Shown here piece after piece: positions 38,486 to 46,395 of a stretch of 64,000 nt of DNA (positions within the stretch are counted from its first letter, which is position 1; each line of letters begins with the position of its first letter). The stretch comes from Phascolarctobacterium succinatutens CAG:287. GTDB taxonomy: Bacteria; Bacillota; Negativicutes; Acidaminococcales; Acidaminococcaceae. The stretch is taken from positions 85,980 through 149,979 of the forward strand of contig NZ_FR892795.1 of the NCBI RefSeq assembly GCF_000434895.1. Reading direction: 5' to 3'. A program made the position numbers and the translations under genes. A model generated the notes under the pieces. The model was not told the origin of the DNA. It saw nothing but the letters and a program-made list of their open reading frames with translations, and did no database searches.

Positions 38486-40093
38486 TTATTTTACCAGCAG
38501 CTTAAGCTGCTCAGCTATATTCTTGCCTAAAGCACCGCTGCCGGCAGTGCAGGCACTGCGGCCGGAAATAACACCCCATGGCAACGGTATATGTTTTTTC
38601 GTCTCTGCTCCGACAGAGCTCATTATATCCGCTAACAACGTATCGGCAAATACGATATCTGCATCCTCCCACAAATCCTGTAAGGCTGTTAAGCTGTCTA
38701 AAATAATCAGCCATTTATCAGCACCCGGAGTATTACGGTATAATTTGCGGCTGGCAACGCCCGTACATAGCGTAGCCAACTGTATATGATGAAAGCCTTC
38801 ATGCCAAAGCGCATGTGCCAATCCCATCGTCTGCATAGGATCACCTATAAATAACAACTTGCGTTTATCCGTTTCCTCTATGCTGTAGTTATGAATACAT
38901 AGCTGACGTATCTCATTATATTCTGTCTTGCACAGCTCCTGCACATTTTTTCGCCACATCTTCATAGCGTGTTCTCCTACCGGACATGATAGCAGCAGAG
39001 GTACAGCATATTTTTCGTTCAGCACACGCGCAGCCGCTATACCGGCAGTTGATACAACCCAGCACAAAGCAGGTTTGCCGGCAGCTTTTTCGCCAACAAA
39101 CCGTGGCTCATAGCCCATACTTCTAATATAGGCAAAGCATTCTGCATACTGCTCTCTTTCGCCGCAAAGAAGAGGACTATATCCTAAAATCAGTATCTCG
39201 CGAGCAGGCTTTATATACAGCTCCTGCTCTTCCTCTACTAAAAGCTCCTGCGCACAGCTTACGCCATATACAGCATCATTAAAACCATCCATATCAAAGC
39301 TTCGTGTTTTCAAATTATTTTCCATTGAATTTGCCACCCAATTGCCGTCAAAGCCAATAAAAGCTGCTACTGCAGAGCTGATAAGATTCAACGATTTATA
39401 TTTTCCGTCTGACATCAGTTCACTGCACTGCTTAACACAATTATCTTCTATACCATAAATAAAATCCTGCTTTTTTGTTTCCAGAACATATACTCCCTGC
39501 GTTTGCTCCAGTAAATCGCCATCGCGCAGACAAGCCCGGCAGCCGCTGGGAGCTACCAAGACCTTTGCCTCATTTGCAGGCAAAGTATCTATAACCCCGG
39601 CAACATCCGTAGCTAAAGGCGGCAGCTGATACAGGTTATGACTTATGCAACCATTTTCCTCCGGCAACTCAGCCATAAACTCGTAGACAGGCTTAAAATG
39701 CCTTATGTCCATCTTACCCAAAGGCCCACGAAAGAAGTAGCGTACCATAACACCGGTTGCTTCAGAAAGACTGCTCTCCAGATAATCAAAATCAAGTCTT
39801 GTCAAGATATCCAGACAGTTCAAATATAATACGACAACCTGCACACCGTTCACCGCTGCGGCCCGTTTTATAACGCGCGTAATTTTTTCTTCGGCGGTTC
39901 CCATAGTATAATCATCATCTGTCATCCGGCAAAGCATAAGCTGCTGCAGCTTGCCCTGCTCTACGGCACGATAATAAAGCTCCCGCAAGCATGGACCTGA
40001 ACCGGCAGCAACTAACATTACATCCTTTCGCTGCCACAAAACATCAGAGGGAGGTTTTGGCATATTAAACTCCATAGTCTTGATTGGCTTCAT
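38486..40093 (-). CDS. Nitrogenase component 1-like protein (NifD/NifK/BchN superfamily)
   Basis: This protein of about 535 residues has the three-part Rossmann-like layout of nitrogenase component 1 proteins. N-terminal landmarks match cluster-binding positions: GSGPCLREL (C35), LMLCRMTDDD (C55) and YLNCLDIL (C93), with the family's TMGTAEEKITRVI helix between the last two. A further pair, APSGCRACL (C185, C188), is unusual. Mid and C-terminal parts carry YGVSCAQELLVEE and LLFIGDPMQTMGLAHAL. It lacks the NifD FeMo-cofactor context, and no NifH-like reductase or partner subunit lies in the window. The start is ATG 40093; a longer frame begins at 40129, on top of the likely -10 box TAGAAT. As the first gene of the TonB/ABC operon it may reduce an imported chelate or tetrapyrrole; this is inference. 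Confidence 0.82.
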   Translation of the reverse strand: MKPIKTMEFNMPKPPSDVLWQRKDVMLVAAGSGPCLRELYYRAVEQGKLQQLMLCRMTDDDYTMGTAEEKITRVIKRAAAVNGVQVVVLYLNCLDILTRLDFDYLESSLSEATGVMVRYFFRGPLGKMDIRHFKPVYEFMAELPEENGCISHNLYQLPPLATDVAGVIDTLPANEAKVLVAPSGCRACLRDGDLLEQTQGVYVLETKKQDFIYGIEDNCVKQCSELMSDGKYKSLNLISSAVAAFIGFDGNWVANSMENNLKTRSFDMDGFNDAVYGVSCAQELLVEEEQELYIKPAREILILGYSPLLCGEREQYAECFAYIRSMGYEPRFVGEKAAGKPALCWVVSTAGIAAARVLNEKYAVPLLLSCPVGEHAMKMWRKNVQELCKTEYNEIRQLCIHNYSIEETDKRKLLFIGDPMQTMGLAHALWHEGFHHIQLATLCTGVASRKLYRNTPGADKWLIILDSLTALQDLWEDADIVFADTLLADIMSSVGAETKKHIPLPWGVISGRSACTAGSGALGKNIAEQLKLLVK

Positions 40094-40127
40094 TACTTTC
40101 ACTTCTTTCGTGCTATTTTCTATTAAC

Positions 40128-40157
40128 ATTCTATCACATTTGCATTGCTAATAATAA
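40128..40157 (-). promoter_or_regulatory. Candidate promoter of the nitrogenase-like/TonB operon
   Basis: On the minus strand TTATTA, an 18-bp spacer and TAGAAT lie 35-65 bp upstream of the chosen start. The spacer area is AT-rich and could cover a Fur-type site, but no good Fur box is seen. Confidence 0.4.
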
Positions 40158-40170
40158 TTAATGTTACTAA

Positions 40171-40201
40171 AGCCTTGATTCAATTATATTGAACCAAGGC
40201 T
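40171..40201 (-). terminator. Hairpin after the LysR gene
   Basis: AGCCTTGgTTCAAT and ATTGAATCAAGGCT pair almost perfectly 18 bp after the LysR stop. The T-tract is short, so strength is uncertain. Confidence 0.65.
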
Positions 40202-40219
40202 CCGTTTCTTCAAAATAAT

Positions 40220-41113
40220 TTAATTATCAATTTTATACTGCTCCAACAGCTGAAAAAATAATTTCAAGGGCGGGCTAAGCCATTTATCCTTACGATAAGC
40301 ATACACCGCATGAATCGGCTCAAACTTTTTATCTATAGGAATTTCTGCCAACACATCTTTGTCCAATTCCTCTTGAATGGTAAACTTGGGCAAAAAGCAG
40401 ATACCCATATCATTCTTCACTAAATTTTTTATCGTCTGTGTACCGCGAATTTCAATCGTCGATCCCATAGTAAAATTTTTGCTTTTGATATATTCATCGA
40501 ATCTTTTACGCACCCTGCCTACTGCAGGCTGGCAAATACGTGCTAACGAGCTGAAATCCTGATTAGGCGTAATAAAATCACTGTACAGCTTTTTGATTTT
40601 TGGTGAAGCAAACATCACGAAATCAAAATCTTTATATGGTACAACCTTTATCGTAGTATCATCTACAGGCAAATCATAAAAAATCCCAATATCAGTTTTA
40701 TTTTCTCTTATAGCCCTATACACCGAAGTACTGGTCATAGAATCAAGGTAAATATGCACACGCGGTGCCTGCTTACGAAATTCGCGCAAAATCTTCGGCA
40801 GATGGAAGCACAAAAGCGATTCTGGCGCAGCAATACGTATATCTCCCTGGCACTCTTCAATAACACTGCGAAAGCTTTTCATATTATTAACAGACTGCAG
40901 CACATTTTCTACGTAAGGCACCAGTTCCTGTCCTGCCTTAGTCAAAACCATATGTCTGCCTGCTTTTTCGAAAAGCTGCACACCAAGCTCCTTCTCCAGC
41001 TGACTAACATGAAACGTAATCGTTGACTGCGTATAGCATAATTTTTCCGCTGCTTTATTAAAGCCCCCGGCTTCTACAATAGTGTGAAAGGTATTAATAT
41101 AACGTAAATCCAT
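40220..41113 (-). CDS. LysR family transcriptional regulator
   Basis: This 297-residue regulator has the N-terminal HTH (FNKAAEKLCYTQSTITFHVS, about 18-37) and an effector domain (about 90-290). Its style (YRAIRENKTDIGIFYDLP, late FLPKFTIQEEL) is like the CysL/YwfK branch. It lies upstream of the nitrogenase-like operon on the same strand but is separated by a hairpin, so it may regulate that operon or itself. AGGAAGTATGG context gives the ribosome site. Confidence 0.92.
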   Translation of the reverse strand: MDLRYINTFHTIVEAGGFNKAAEKLCYTQSTITFHVSQLEKELGVQLFEKAGRHMVLTKAGQELVPYVENVLQSVNNMKSFRSVIEECQGDIRIAAPESLLCFHLPKILREFRKQAPRVHIYLDSMTSTSVYRAIRENKTDIGIFYDLPVDDTTIKVVPYKDFDFVMFASPKIKKLYSDFITPNQDFSSLARICQPAVGRVRKRFDEYIKSKNFTMGSTIEIRGTQTIKNLVKNDMGICFLPKFTIQEELDKDVLAEIPIDKKFEPIHAVYAYRKDKWLSPPLKLFFQLLEQYKIDN

Positions 41114-41207
41114 ACTTCCTCCAAAACGATACCAGTACTCATCAAAAAATTTATAGCAACAAGCTATTTATTGCGTTATTTATATTATACAGTCTTTCCT
41201 CATATAT

Positions 41208-41265
41208 AACAACAAGCAGCTGCCTTTAGGCGAAACACTTCACCTAAAGGCAGCTGCTTGTTGTT
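41208..41265. terminator. Very long perfect terminator hairpin
   Basis: Two perfect 23-bp arms (41208-41230 and 41243-41265) with a 12-base loop lie right after the MBL-fold gene. The stem contains GCAGCTGC. T-rich sequence follows on the minus strand. Confidence 0.88.
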
Positions 41266-41273
41266 ATCTTACT

Positions 41274-42071
41274 TTAATATATCACTGTTTCCCCATCTTC
41301 CGGAATCACATAATTATCAACACCACGACGTACAAGCGCACCCCGCATTTGGCTACGTGTAATCGAAGCATGAGCAACATTATCGAAATGTGTCAGATAC
41401 AGCTTTGCTTCCGGCAATGTCTGATGTACGCAATCCACATCTTCATCATTCATTATCAGCCTGCCATAAGCACGCAGCTCCGCAGCGCAGGCATTAAGCA
41501 TAATTACCTCCGGCTGATAATTTGCCAAAGTTTTACGCACGCCATCAAACCAAATCGTATCTCCGGCAACGTATAGAACCTTTTCCTGCTCTGCTTTAAA
41601 TACTACACCACAAGCATCAGACGATGGCTTTATCGTGCCATGCAAAGCTGGTGTTTTATATAAGGTTATATCTGCAAACTTAACACCATCATTTTTCAGG
41701 ATGCGTACATCCTGAAAACCTGAAGCTTTTAAGGCCTGCGCATCATCTTCATTTTGCACAAAAATTGGCTTATCATGCTCCAAAACATCACCAAAAGTGC
41801 CCTTCTGCATATTGATATCTATATGATCAGGGTGCAGATGCGTTACAATATAAGCATCTACTCCACTTAAAATGCTTTCTACCGTTTCCGGCAAAGCAAA
41901 AAGCGGCATTGGTATTTTCGCCTTTACCGGGTCAACAGCCATGTAAGGATTTCCCGGCATACTATCGAAACAACCTAAACCATATTGCTCCACAAGCCAA
42001 GGATCTAAAAGAAAAGTTTTGCCACCATAAAAAATTTTATTCGTCGCACTGCGAATTTGCTTGATTTTCAT
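41274..42071 (-). CDS. Metallo-beta-lactamase-fold hydrolase (UlaG/YtkL-like)
   Basis: This 265-residue protein has the MBL signature VTHLHPDHID (about 77-86) with its His and Asp zinc ligands, then YVAGDTIWFDGV (second-metal Asp) and YLTHFDNVAHAS (late His). The N-terminal IKQIRSATNKIFYGGKTFLL strand pair is typical of the UlaG-like branch, which includes L-ascorbate-6-phosphate lactonase and phosphodiesterases. The substrate is unknown. AAAGGAGGAACAAA precedes the ATG. It is divergent to the LysR gene at 42192, the usual arrangement of a LysR regulator and its target. Confidence 0.88.
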   Translation of the reverse strand: MKIKQIRSATNKIFYGGKTFLLDPWLVEQYGLGCFDSMPGNPYMAVDPVKAKIPMPLFALPETVESILSGVDAYIVTHLHPDHIDINMQKGTFGDVLEHDKPIFVQNEDDAQALKASGFQDVRILKNDGVKFADITLYKTPALHGTIKPSSDACGVVFKAEQEKVLYVAGDTIWFDGVRKTLANYQPEVIMLNACAAELRAYGRLIMNDEDVDCVHQTLPEAKLYLTHFDNVAHASITRSQMRGALVRRGVDNYVIPEDGETVIY

Positions 42072-42141
42072 TTTGTTCCTCCTTTAATTTTTATTCTATT
42101 ATAGATGTAAATTCACTGCAGCAAAAGAAAAAACTTAGTTC

Positions 42142-42169
42142 TTTACCGCAACCAATAAGTTGCGGTAAA
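42142..42169. promoter_or_regulatory. Perfect palindrome upstream of the LysR gene
   Basis: TTTACCGCAAC-caataa-GTTGCGGTAAA has 11-bp perfect arms and a 6-bp centre. It ends 22 bp before the LysR start and lies between two divergent genes. It is a plausible LysR operator; it could also fold in the mRNA leader. Confidence 0.6.
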
Positions 42170-42191
42170 ATAAGATTGAGGTGAAAAAGCA

Positions 42192-43100
42192 ATGCAGCCA
42201 AAGCAATTACAATATTTTATCACAGCCTATGCAACAAAAAATATCCAACGAACAGCAGAAAAGTTTTTCGTATCTCGCCAAGGAATAAGTAAAACAATTC
42301 GTGAGCTAGAACAGGAATTAGGCGCAGACTTATTCTTACGCTCATCCAAAGGCTTAGAGCCAACGGATTTTGCCGAAGCATTATTCCCCCATGCCAAAAA
42401 GTTGCTCGATGAATATAACTACATAACAGGCCTGAACACCTTGGCAAAGCAAAAGGAAAATGTTATTACCATCTACGCGCTCGATAACATTGTAAAATAT
42501 TTAACAGCAGAATTTTTCTTTGACTTTCGCAAATTATATCCGAATATTATTCTCAGTATTATCGAAAGCACCGATGAGGCCGCTCTCAACGCCTTGCTTG
42601 CACGCAATGCAGATTTCGCTATTACTACAGATCCGTTGGACAACACAAATTTTACACTTACACCAATATTTTATACGCATTATTGCATAGCGCTTTCTGC
42701 TGACCACCCTTTAGCTGCTAAAGAAAGACTCAGCTACCAGGATCTTCATAATCAAAAAATAATCAGTAAAGGAAGATCCTTCCGTTGTTTTCGCGACAAT
42801 ATGGAAAAATATATTCTTGGTAATGGTCTGAATGTAGATATTTTTGCGGAAATCACCGATATTGACGTTGCCCTGGATTTAGTAAAGGAAAGCAACGTAA
42901 TCTATCTGGGCTATGACTACATTGCTGCAATGCAAAGACATCCTGATATCAGATGGAAGATGCTCGATGCTGAAGTAAGCGGTCAGAACATGTATATTGC
43001 AGGTCTAAAAAACACTCTTCCGCGCAAGGTGTGCCGTGATTTGCAAAATTTTTTATTGGCATGGCTGCCCATACATAACAAAGATAAAATTATTTTGTAA
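42192..43100 (+). CDS. LysR family transcriptional regulator
   Basis: This 302-residue protein has the LysR HTH (IQRTAEKFFVSRQGISKTIR, about 18-37) and an effector domain with TPIFYTHYCIALSADHPLA. GAGGTGAAAAAGCA gives the ribosome site. It is divergent from the MBL-fold hydrolase gene, which is its most likely target. The effector is unknown. Confidence 0.92.
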   Translation: MQPKQLQYFITAYATKNIQRTAEKFFVSRQGISKTIRELEQELGADLFLRSSKGLEPTDFAEALFPHAKKLLDEYNYITGLNTLAKQKENVITIYALDNIVKYLTAEFFFDFRKLYPNIILSIIESTDEAALNALLARNADFAITTDPLDNTNFTLTPIFYTHYCIALSADHPLAAKERLSYQDLHNQKIISKGRSFRCFRDNMEKYILGNGLNVDIFAEITDIDVALDLVKESNVIYLGYDYIAAMQRHPDIRWKMLDAEVSGQNMYIAGLKNTLPRKVCRDLQNFLLAWLPIHNKDKIIL

Positions 43101-43107
43101 CCTCATT

Positions 43108-43239
43108 TCAATAAAAGACGAGCTTGCTGCAGCTTTCCGGCACCACGTTTTTCTTCATCAGGCCTTCAGCTGCTGCTTGTAAAATACGTTCATTTTTACT
43201 TTGCGCCGAATCTACCAACGGCGTAAAACCTCCTAGCAT
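43108..43239 (-). CDS. Possible small protein (43 aa)
   Basis: An ATG at 43239 behind AAGGAGAATATTT opens a 43-codon frame (MLGGFTPLVDSAQSKNERIL, then QAAAEGLMKKNVVPESCSKL, ending VFY). The helix NERILQAAAEGLM looks protein-like, but the family is unknown. It could be the remnant of a longer gene. No terminator follows. The rest of the 385-bp gap (43101-43485) holds the kor promoter and AT-rich sequence. Confidence 0.4.
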   Translation of the reverse strand: MLGGFTPLVDSAQSKNERILQAAAEGLMKKNVVPESCSKLVFY

Positions 43240-43397
43240 AAATATTCTCCTTCACAGAAATATAGTTTATTATACTTTTTCATGCAAGAAATCCTAATTG
43301 GTCAAAAGATTTCTATCTGCAATTACAGTATTTTTATCATAAACTATAATATGACTTATTGCTTAAAAAATAAAATAGTAAAACGCTTAAAGAGGTA

Positions 43398-43426
43398 CTG
43401 TTTTTCAATGCTGTTTTTGCTATAAT
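43398..43426 (+). promoter_or_regulatory. Promoter of the kor operon
   Basis: CTGTTT, 17-bp spacer, TATAAT, about 60 bp upstream of the ferredoxin-like subunit gene. Confidence 0.6.
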
Positions 43427-43485
43427 ATAGAGTGAAGCTATCGCATGCTGTTATTTTAAACAAGGTATCATAAGGAGGAGACCAT

Positions 43486-43668
43486 ATGAGCTTAAAAATA
43501 ATTACTAAGCGTTGCAAGGGCTGTGGTATTTGTGCGGCCTTCTGCCCGAAAAAAGTTCTGGCAGTCAGCGAAGTCGGCAAAGTCGAAGCCGTCGCTGAAG
43601 AAAATTGCATCAAATGCGGACAATGCGAAATGCGTTGCCCCGACTATGCTATCTTTGTAGATAAATAA
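43486..43668 (+). CDS. korD: 2-oxoacid:ferredoxin oxidoreductase, ferredoxin-like delta subunit
   Basis: This 60-residue protein has two 4Fe-4S motifs, CKGCGICAAFCP and CIKCGQCEMRCP, and no other domain. It carries electrons from the thiamine-dependent catalytic subunits to ferredoxin. AAGGAGGAGACCAT precedes the start. First gene of the korDABC operon. Confidence 0.93.
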   Translation: MSLKIITKRCKGCGICAAFCPKKVLAVSEVGKVEAVAEENCIKCGQCEMRCPDYAIFVDK

Positions 43669-43686
43669 AAAGGAGTGAGTTAACCC

Positions 43687-44826
43687 ATGTCAAGAATCCT
43701 GCTGTTACAAGGTAACCAAGCGGTTGTTGAGGGTGCGATTGCTGCCGGTGTAAAATTTTACGGCGGTTATCCGATCACCCCTTCTACCGAAATTGCTGAA
43801 CAATTAGCTCTGCGTCTGCCGCAGGTTGGCGGTAAATTTATGCAGACTGAAGACGAAATCGCCGGTCTCGGCACTGTTATCGGTGCATCTATGGCCGGTA
43901 AAAAAGCTATGACCGCAACCAGCGGCCCGGGCTTCTCCCTGAAACAGGAAATGCTCGGCCTCGCCTGCAGTGCTGAAATCCCCTGCGTTATTGTTAACGT
44001 ACAGCGTGTAGGCCCCGCAACCGGCCAACCGACCTCCCCCGCACAGGGCGAGGTTATGCAAACCCGCTGGGGCACCCACGGTGACCACTGGCTGATTACC
44101 GTTTCTCCGTCCAGTGTTCCCGAATGCTTTGACCTGACTTTGCGTGCAGTAGCATTGAGCGAAAAATATCGTTGCCCGGTTATTCTCCTGATGGACGAGG
44201 TTATCGGCCATATGCGCGAGAAAATCGAGCTTCCCGACAACTATGATGAAATTCCGCAGGCAGAACGCAAGCGCCCGACCTGCGCACCCGAAGATTATCT
44301 GGCTTACGGCTGCGAAGAAGGCTCTAAGGTTCCTGCTATGGCAGACTTCGGCAGCGGTTACCGCTGGCACGTATCCGGTCTGGTACATGACGAAACCGGT
44401 TTCCCGAAAGGCACCGGCGAAGCAACCCGCACCTCTCAGGACCGTCTGCGCACTAAATTAGAAGATAACTTAGACGACATCGTACAAGTAGAAAACTATC
44501 GTATGGAAGATGCCGAATTTGCTGTTGTAGCCTTCGGCGGTGCTGCCCGCACTGCTTATGAAGCAGTTGATATGGCACGCAAGGAAGGCCTGAAGGTTGG
44601 CTTCGTCCGTCCGATTACTATCTGGCCGTTTGCTGAAAAGCAAATGCAGGAGCTGGCAGGTAAGGTTAAAGGCATCCTCGTACACGAGCTGAACTGCGGC
44701 CAGTACGTTCTGGAAGTTGAACGTGCGGTAGCAGGCAAGGTTCCTGTAAGCCTGTACGCTAAATACGATAACGAATCTGCTACTCCGGCCGAACTGTTAG
44801 CTGAAATCAAAAAGGCTATGGCCTAA
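43687..44826 (+). CDS. korA: 2-oxoacid:ferredoxin oxidoreductase, alpha subunit
   Basis: This 379-residue protein has the pyrimidine-binding domain of the 2-oxoacid oxidoreductase family: GVKFYGGYPITPSTEIAEQL near the start, then MQTEDEIAGLGTVIGASMAG with the catalytic Glu and TSGPGFSLKQE, followed by a transketolase-C-like domain (about 255-375). The enzyme oxidatively decarboxylates 2-oxoglutarate (or a related 2-oxoacid) with CoA and ferredoxin; by family layout 2-oxoglutarate is most likely. AAAAGGAGTGAGTTAACCC precedes the ATG. It lies 18 bp after korD. Confidence 0.93.
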   Translation: MSRILLLQGNQAVVEGAIAAGVKFYGGYPITPSTEIAEQLALRLPQVGGKFMQTEDEIAGLGTVIGASMAGKKAMTATSGPGFSLKQEMLGLACSAEIPCVIVNVQRVGPATGQPTSPAQGEVMQTRWGTHGDHWLITVSPSSVPECFDLTLRAVALSEKYRCPVILLMDEVIGHMREKIELPDNYDEIPQAERKRPTCAPEDYLAYGCEEGSKVPAMADFGSGYRWHVSGLVHDETGFPKGTGEATRTSQDRLRTKLEDNLDDIVQVENYRMEDAEFAVVAFGGAARTAYEAVDMARKEGLKVGFVRPITIWPFAEKQMQELAGKVKGILVHELNCGQYVLEVERAVAGKVPVSLYAKYDNESATPAELLAEIKKAMA

Positions 44827-44847
44827 CGGATGAGAGGAGAAAAAACG

Positions 44848-45693
44848 ATGAGTGAAATGGAAAATTTAATCAATAAATATTTCCGCCCGGGCCGTCTGCC
44901 TCACATCTGGTGCCCCGGCTGCGGCAACGGCGTTATCACAGGCGCCATTGTAAAAGCAATTGATAAGCAAGGTCTGGCAAAAGACGACGTTGCAGTAATC
45001 AGCGGCATCGGCTGCTCCAGCCGTTCCTCCGGTTATCTGGACTTCAACACCGCCAATACTCTGCACGGCCGTGCTCTGCCGATTGCTACCGGTGTAAAAA
45101 TGGCTAACCCTGCACTGAATGTTATCGTTTGCAGCGGTGACGGTGACTGCACCGCTATCGGCGGCAACCACTTGATTCATGCAGCACGCCGCAATATTGA
45201 TTTGACTCTGGTTGTTTTCAACAACAGCATTTATGGCATGACCGGCGGTCAATATTCTCCGATGACCCCGATTCATTCCAAAGCAACTACCGCTCCGTAC
45301 TACACTGTTGAACCTAGCTTCAATCTGCTCGATCTGGCAAAGGCTGCCGGTGCAACCTATGTAGCACGCGCAACCACCTACCATGTTCCCGTACTGGTTG
45401 ATGTTATCGCTAAAGGCATTGCTCACAAAGGCTTCTCTATCATCGAAGCAGTAAGCGCTTGCCCGATTTCCTTCGGCCGTCAGAACAAGATGGGCGGACC
45501 GGCTCAGATGATGGCTTGGCAGCGTGACCATGGCGTTATGAAGGCTGTTTGGGACCGCATGGATGAAGATAAAAAGGCTGAAGCAATTGCTGCAGGCAAA
45601 TTCTCCATCGGCGTTCTCTACGAAAACAACGATGTTATGGAATACACCAAGGCATATGACCAAATTATTCAACGTGCACAGGAGGGTAAATAA
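44848..45693 (+). CDS. korB: 2-oxoacid:ferredoxin oxidoreductase, beta subunit (TPP-binding)
   Basis: This 281-residue subunit binds thiamine diphosphate. It has the iron-sulfur-adjacent WCPGCGNGVI motif (about 20-29), the SGIGCSSRSSGY loop and the TPP/Mg motif GDGDCTAIGGNH followed by NNSIYGMTGGQ. The start is ATG 44848 behind GAGGAGAAAAAACG; the frame is open 6 codons upstream. It follows korA by 21 bp and precedes korC by 2 bp. Confidence 0.94.
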   Translation: MSEMENLINKYFRPGRLPHIWCPGCGNGVITGAIVKAIDKQGLAKDDVAVISGIGCSSRSSGYLDFNTANTLHGRALPIATGVKMANPALNVIVCSGDGDCTAIGGNHLIHAARRNIDLTLVVFNNSIYGMTGGQYSPMTPIHSKATTAPYYTVEPSFNLLDLAKAAGATYVARATTYHVPVLVDVIAKGIAHKGFSIIEAVSACPISFGRQNKMGGPAQMMAWQRDHGVMKAVWDRMDEDKKAEAIAAGKFSIGVLYENNDVMEYTKAYDQIIQRAQEGK

Positions 45694-45695
45694 TT

Positions 45696-46226
45696 ATGAG
45701 ACATAGCTTTCGTTTCTCCGGTACCGGTGGTCAGGGCCTGATCACTGCTGGTATTATTTTAGCCGAAGCTGCCCTCTTAGACGACAAGCTGGCTGTACAA
45801 TCCCAATCCTACGGCCCGGAAGCCCGCGGCGGCTCTTCCAAGGCCGAGGCTATCATCAGTGATGAGCCCATTTACTTCAGCCGTGTTATCTGCCCGGATA
45901 CTCTGCTGGTAATGAGCCAGGAGGCTGCCAACAAATTCATTGCCGACTGCGATGAGCATACCACCGTTATCACCGATACTCTTTTCGTAACTGATGTTCC
46001 CGGCAAGTACGGCAAACGCGTTGACCTGCCTATCACCCATACTGCCAACACTGTTTGCGGCAAGACACTGTTTGCGAACATCGTTGCTCTGGGCGCAGTA
46101 GTTGCACTCACCAAATGCGTTTCCAAAGAAGCAATTCTCAAGGCTGTACTGAACCGTGTTCCGAAAGGAACCGAAGAAGCTAATACCAAGGCTCTCGAAG
46201 CTGGTATGGCGCTGATTGAGAAATAA
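45696..46226 (+). CDS. korC: 2-oxoacid:ferredoxin oxidoreductase, gamma subunit
   Basis: This 176-residue subunit has the gamma-family opening FSGTGGQGLITAGIILAEAA and the SYGPEARGGSSKAEAIIS loop, which binds CoA in the assembled enzyme. AGGAGGGTAAATAATT precedes the ATG. Last gene of korDABC; a terminator follows at 46245. Confidence 0.94.
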   Translation: MRHSFRFSGTGGQGLITAGIILAEAALLDDKLAVQSQSYGPEARGGSSKAEAIISDEPIYFSRVICPDTLLVMSQEAANKFIADCDEHTTVITDTLFVTDVPGKYGKRVDLPITHTANTVCGKTLFANIVALGAVVALTKCVSKEAILKAVLNRVPKGTEEANTKALEAGMALIEK

Positions 46227-46244
46227 AATCTGACCTATACAATT

Positions 46245-46289
46245 AAAGCTGTTGCTTTCGGCATTCACGCCGGAGGCAGCAGCTTTTTA
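46245..46289 (+). terminator. Intrinsic terminator of the kor operon
   Basis: AAAGCTGTTGCTTTCGGC and GCCGGAGGCAGCAGCTTT pair, followed by TTAATTTTT. Confidence 0.9.
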
Positions 46290-46395
46290 ATTTTTAGCTG
46301 GCTAATTATGCAAAATGTCATGCAAATGCCACAAACTTACGCTATAATATACAAGTACAATAGGCTTTTAACTTCAAGGAAACGAGGAATCTACT

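Noticed and set aside
38486..40093. A true nitrogenase (NifDK) function for the component-1-like protein
   Set aside because: There is no NifH, NifK or cofactor-assembly gene and the FeMo-cofactor context is absent; only the superfamily fold is supported.
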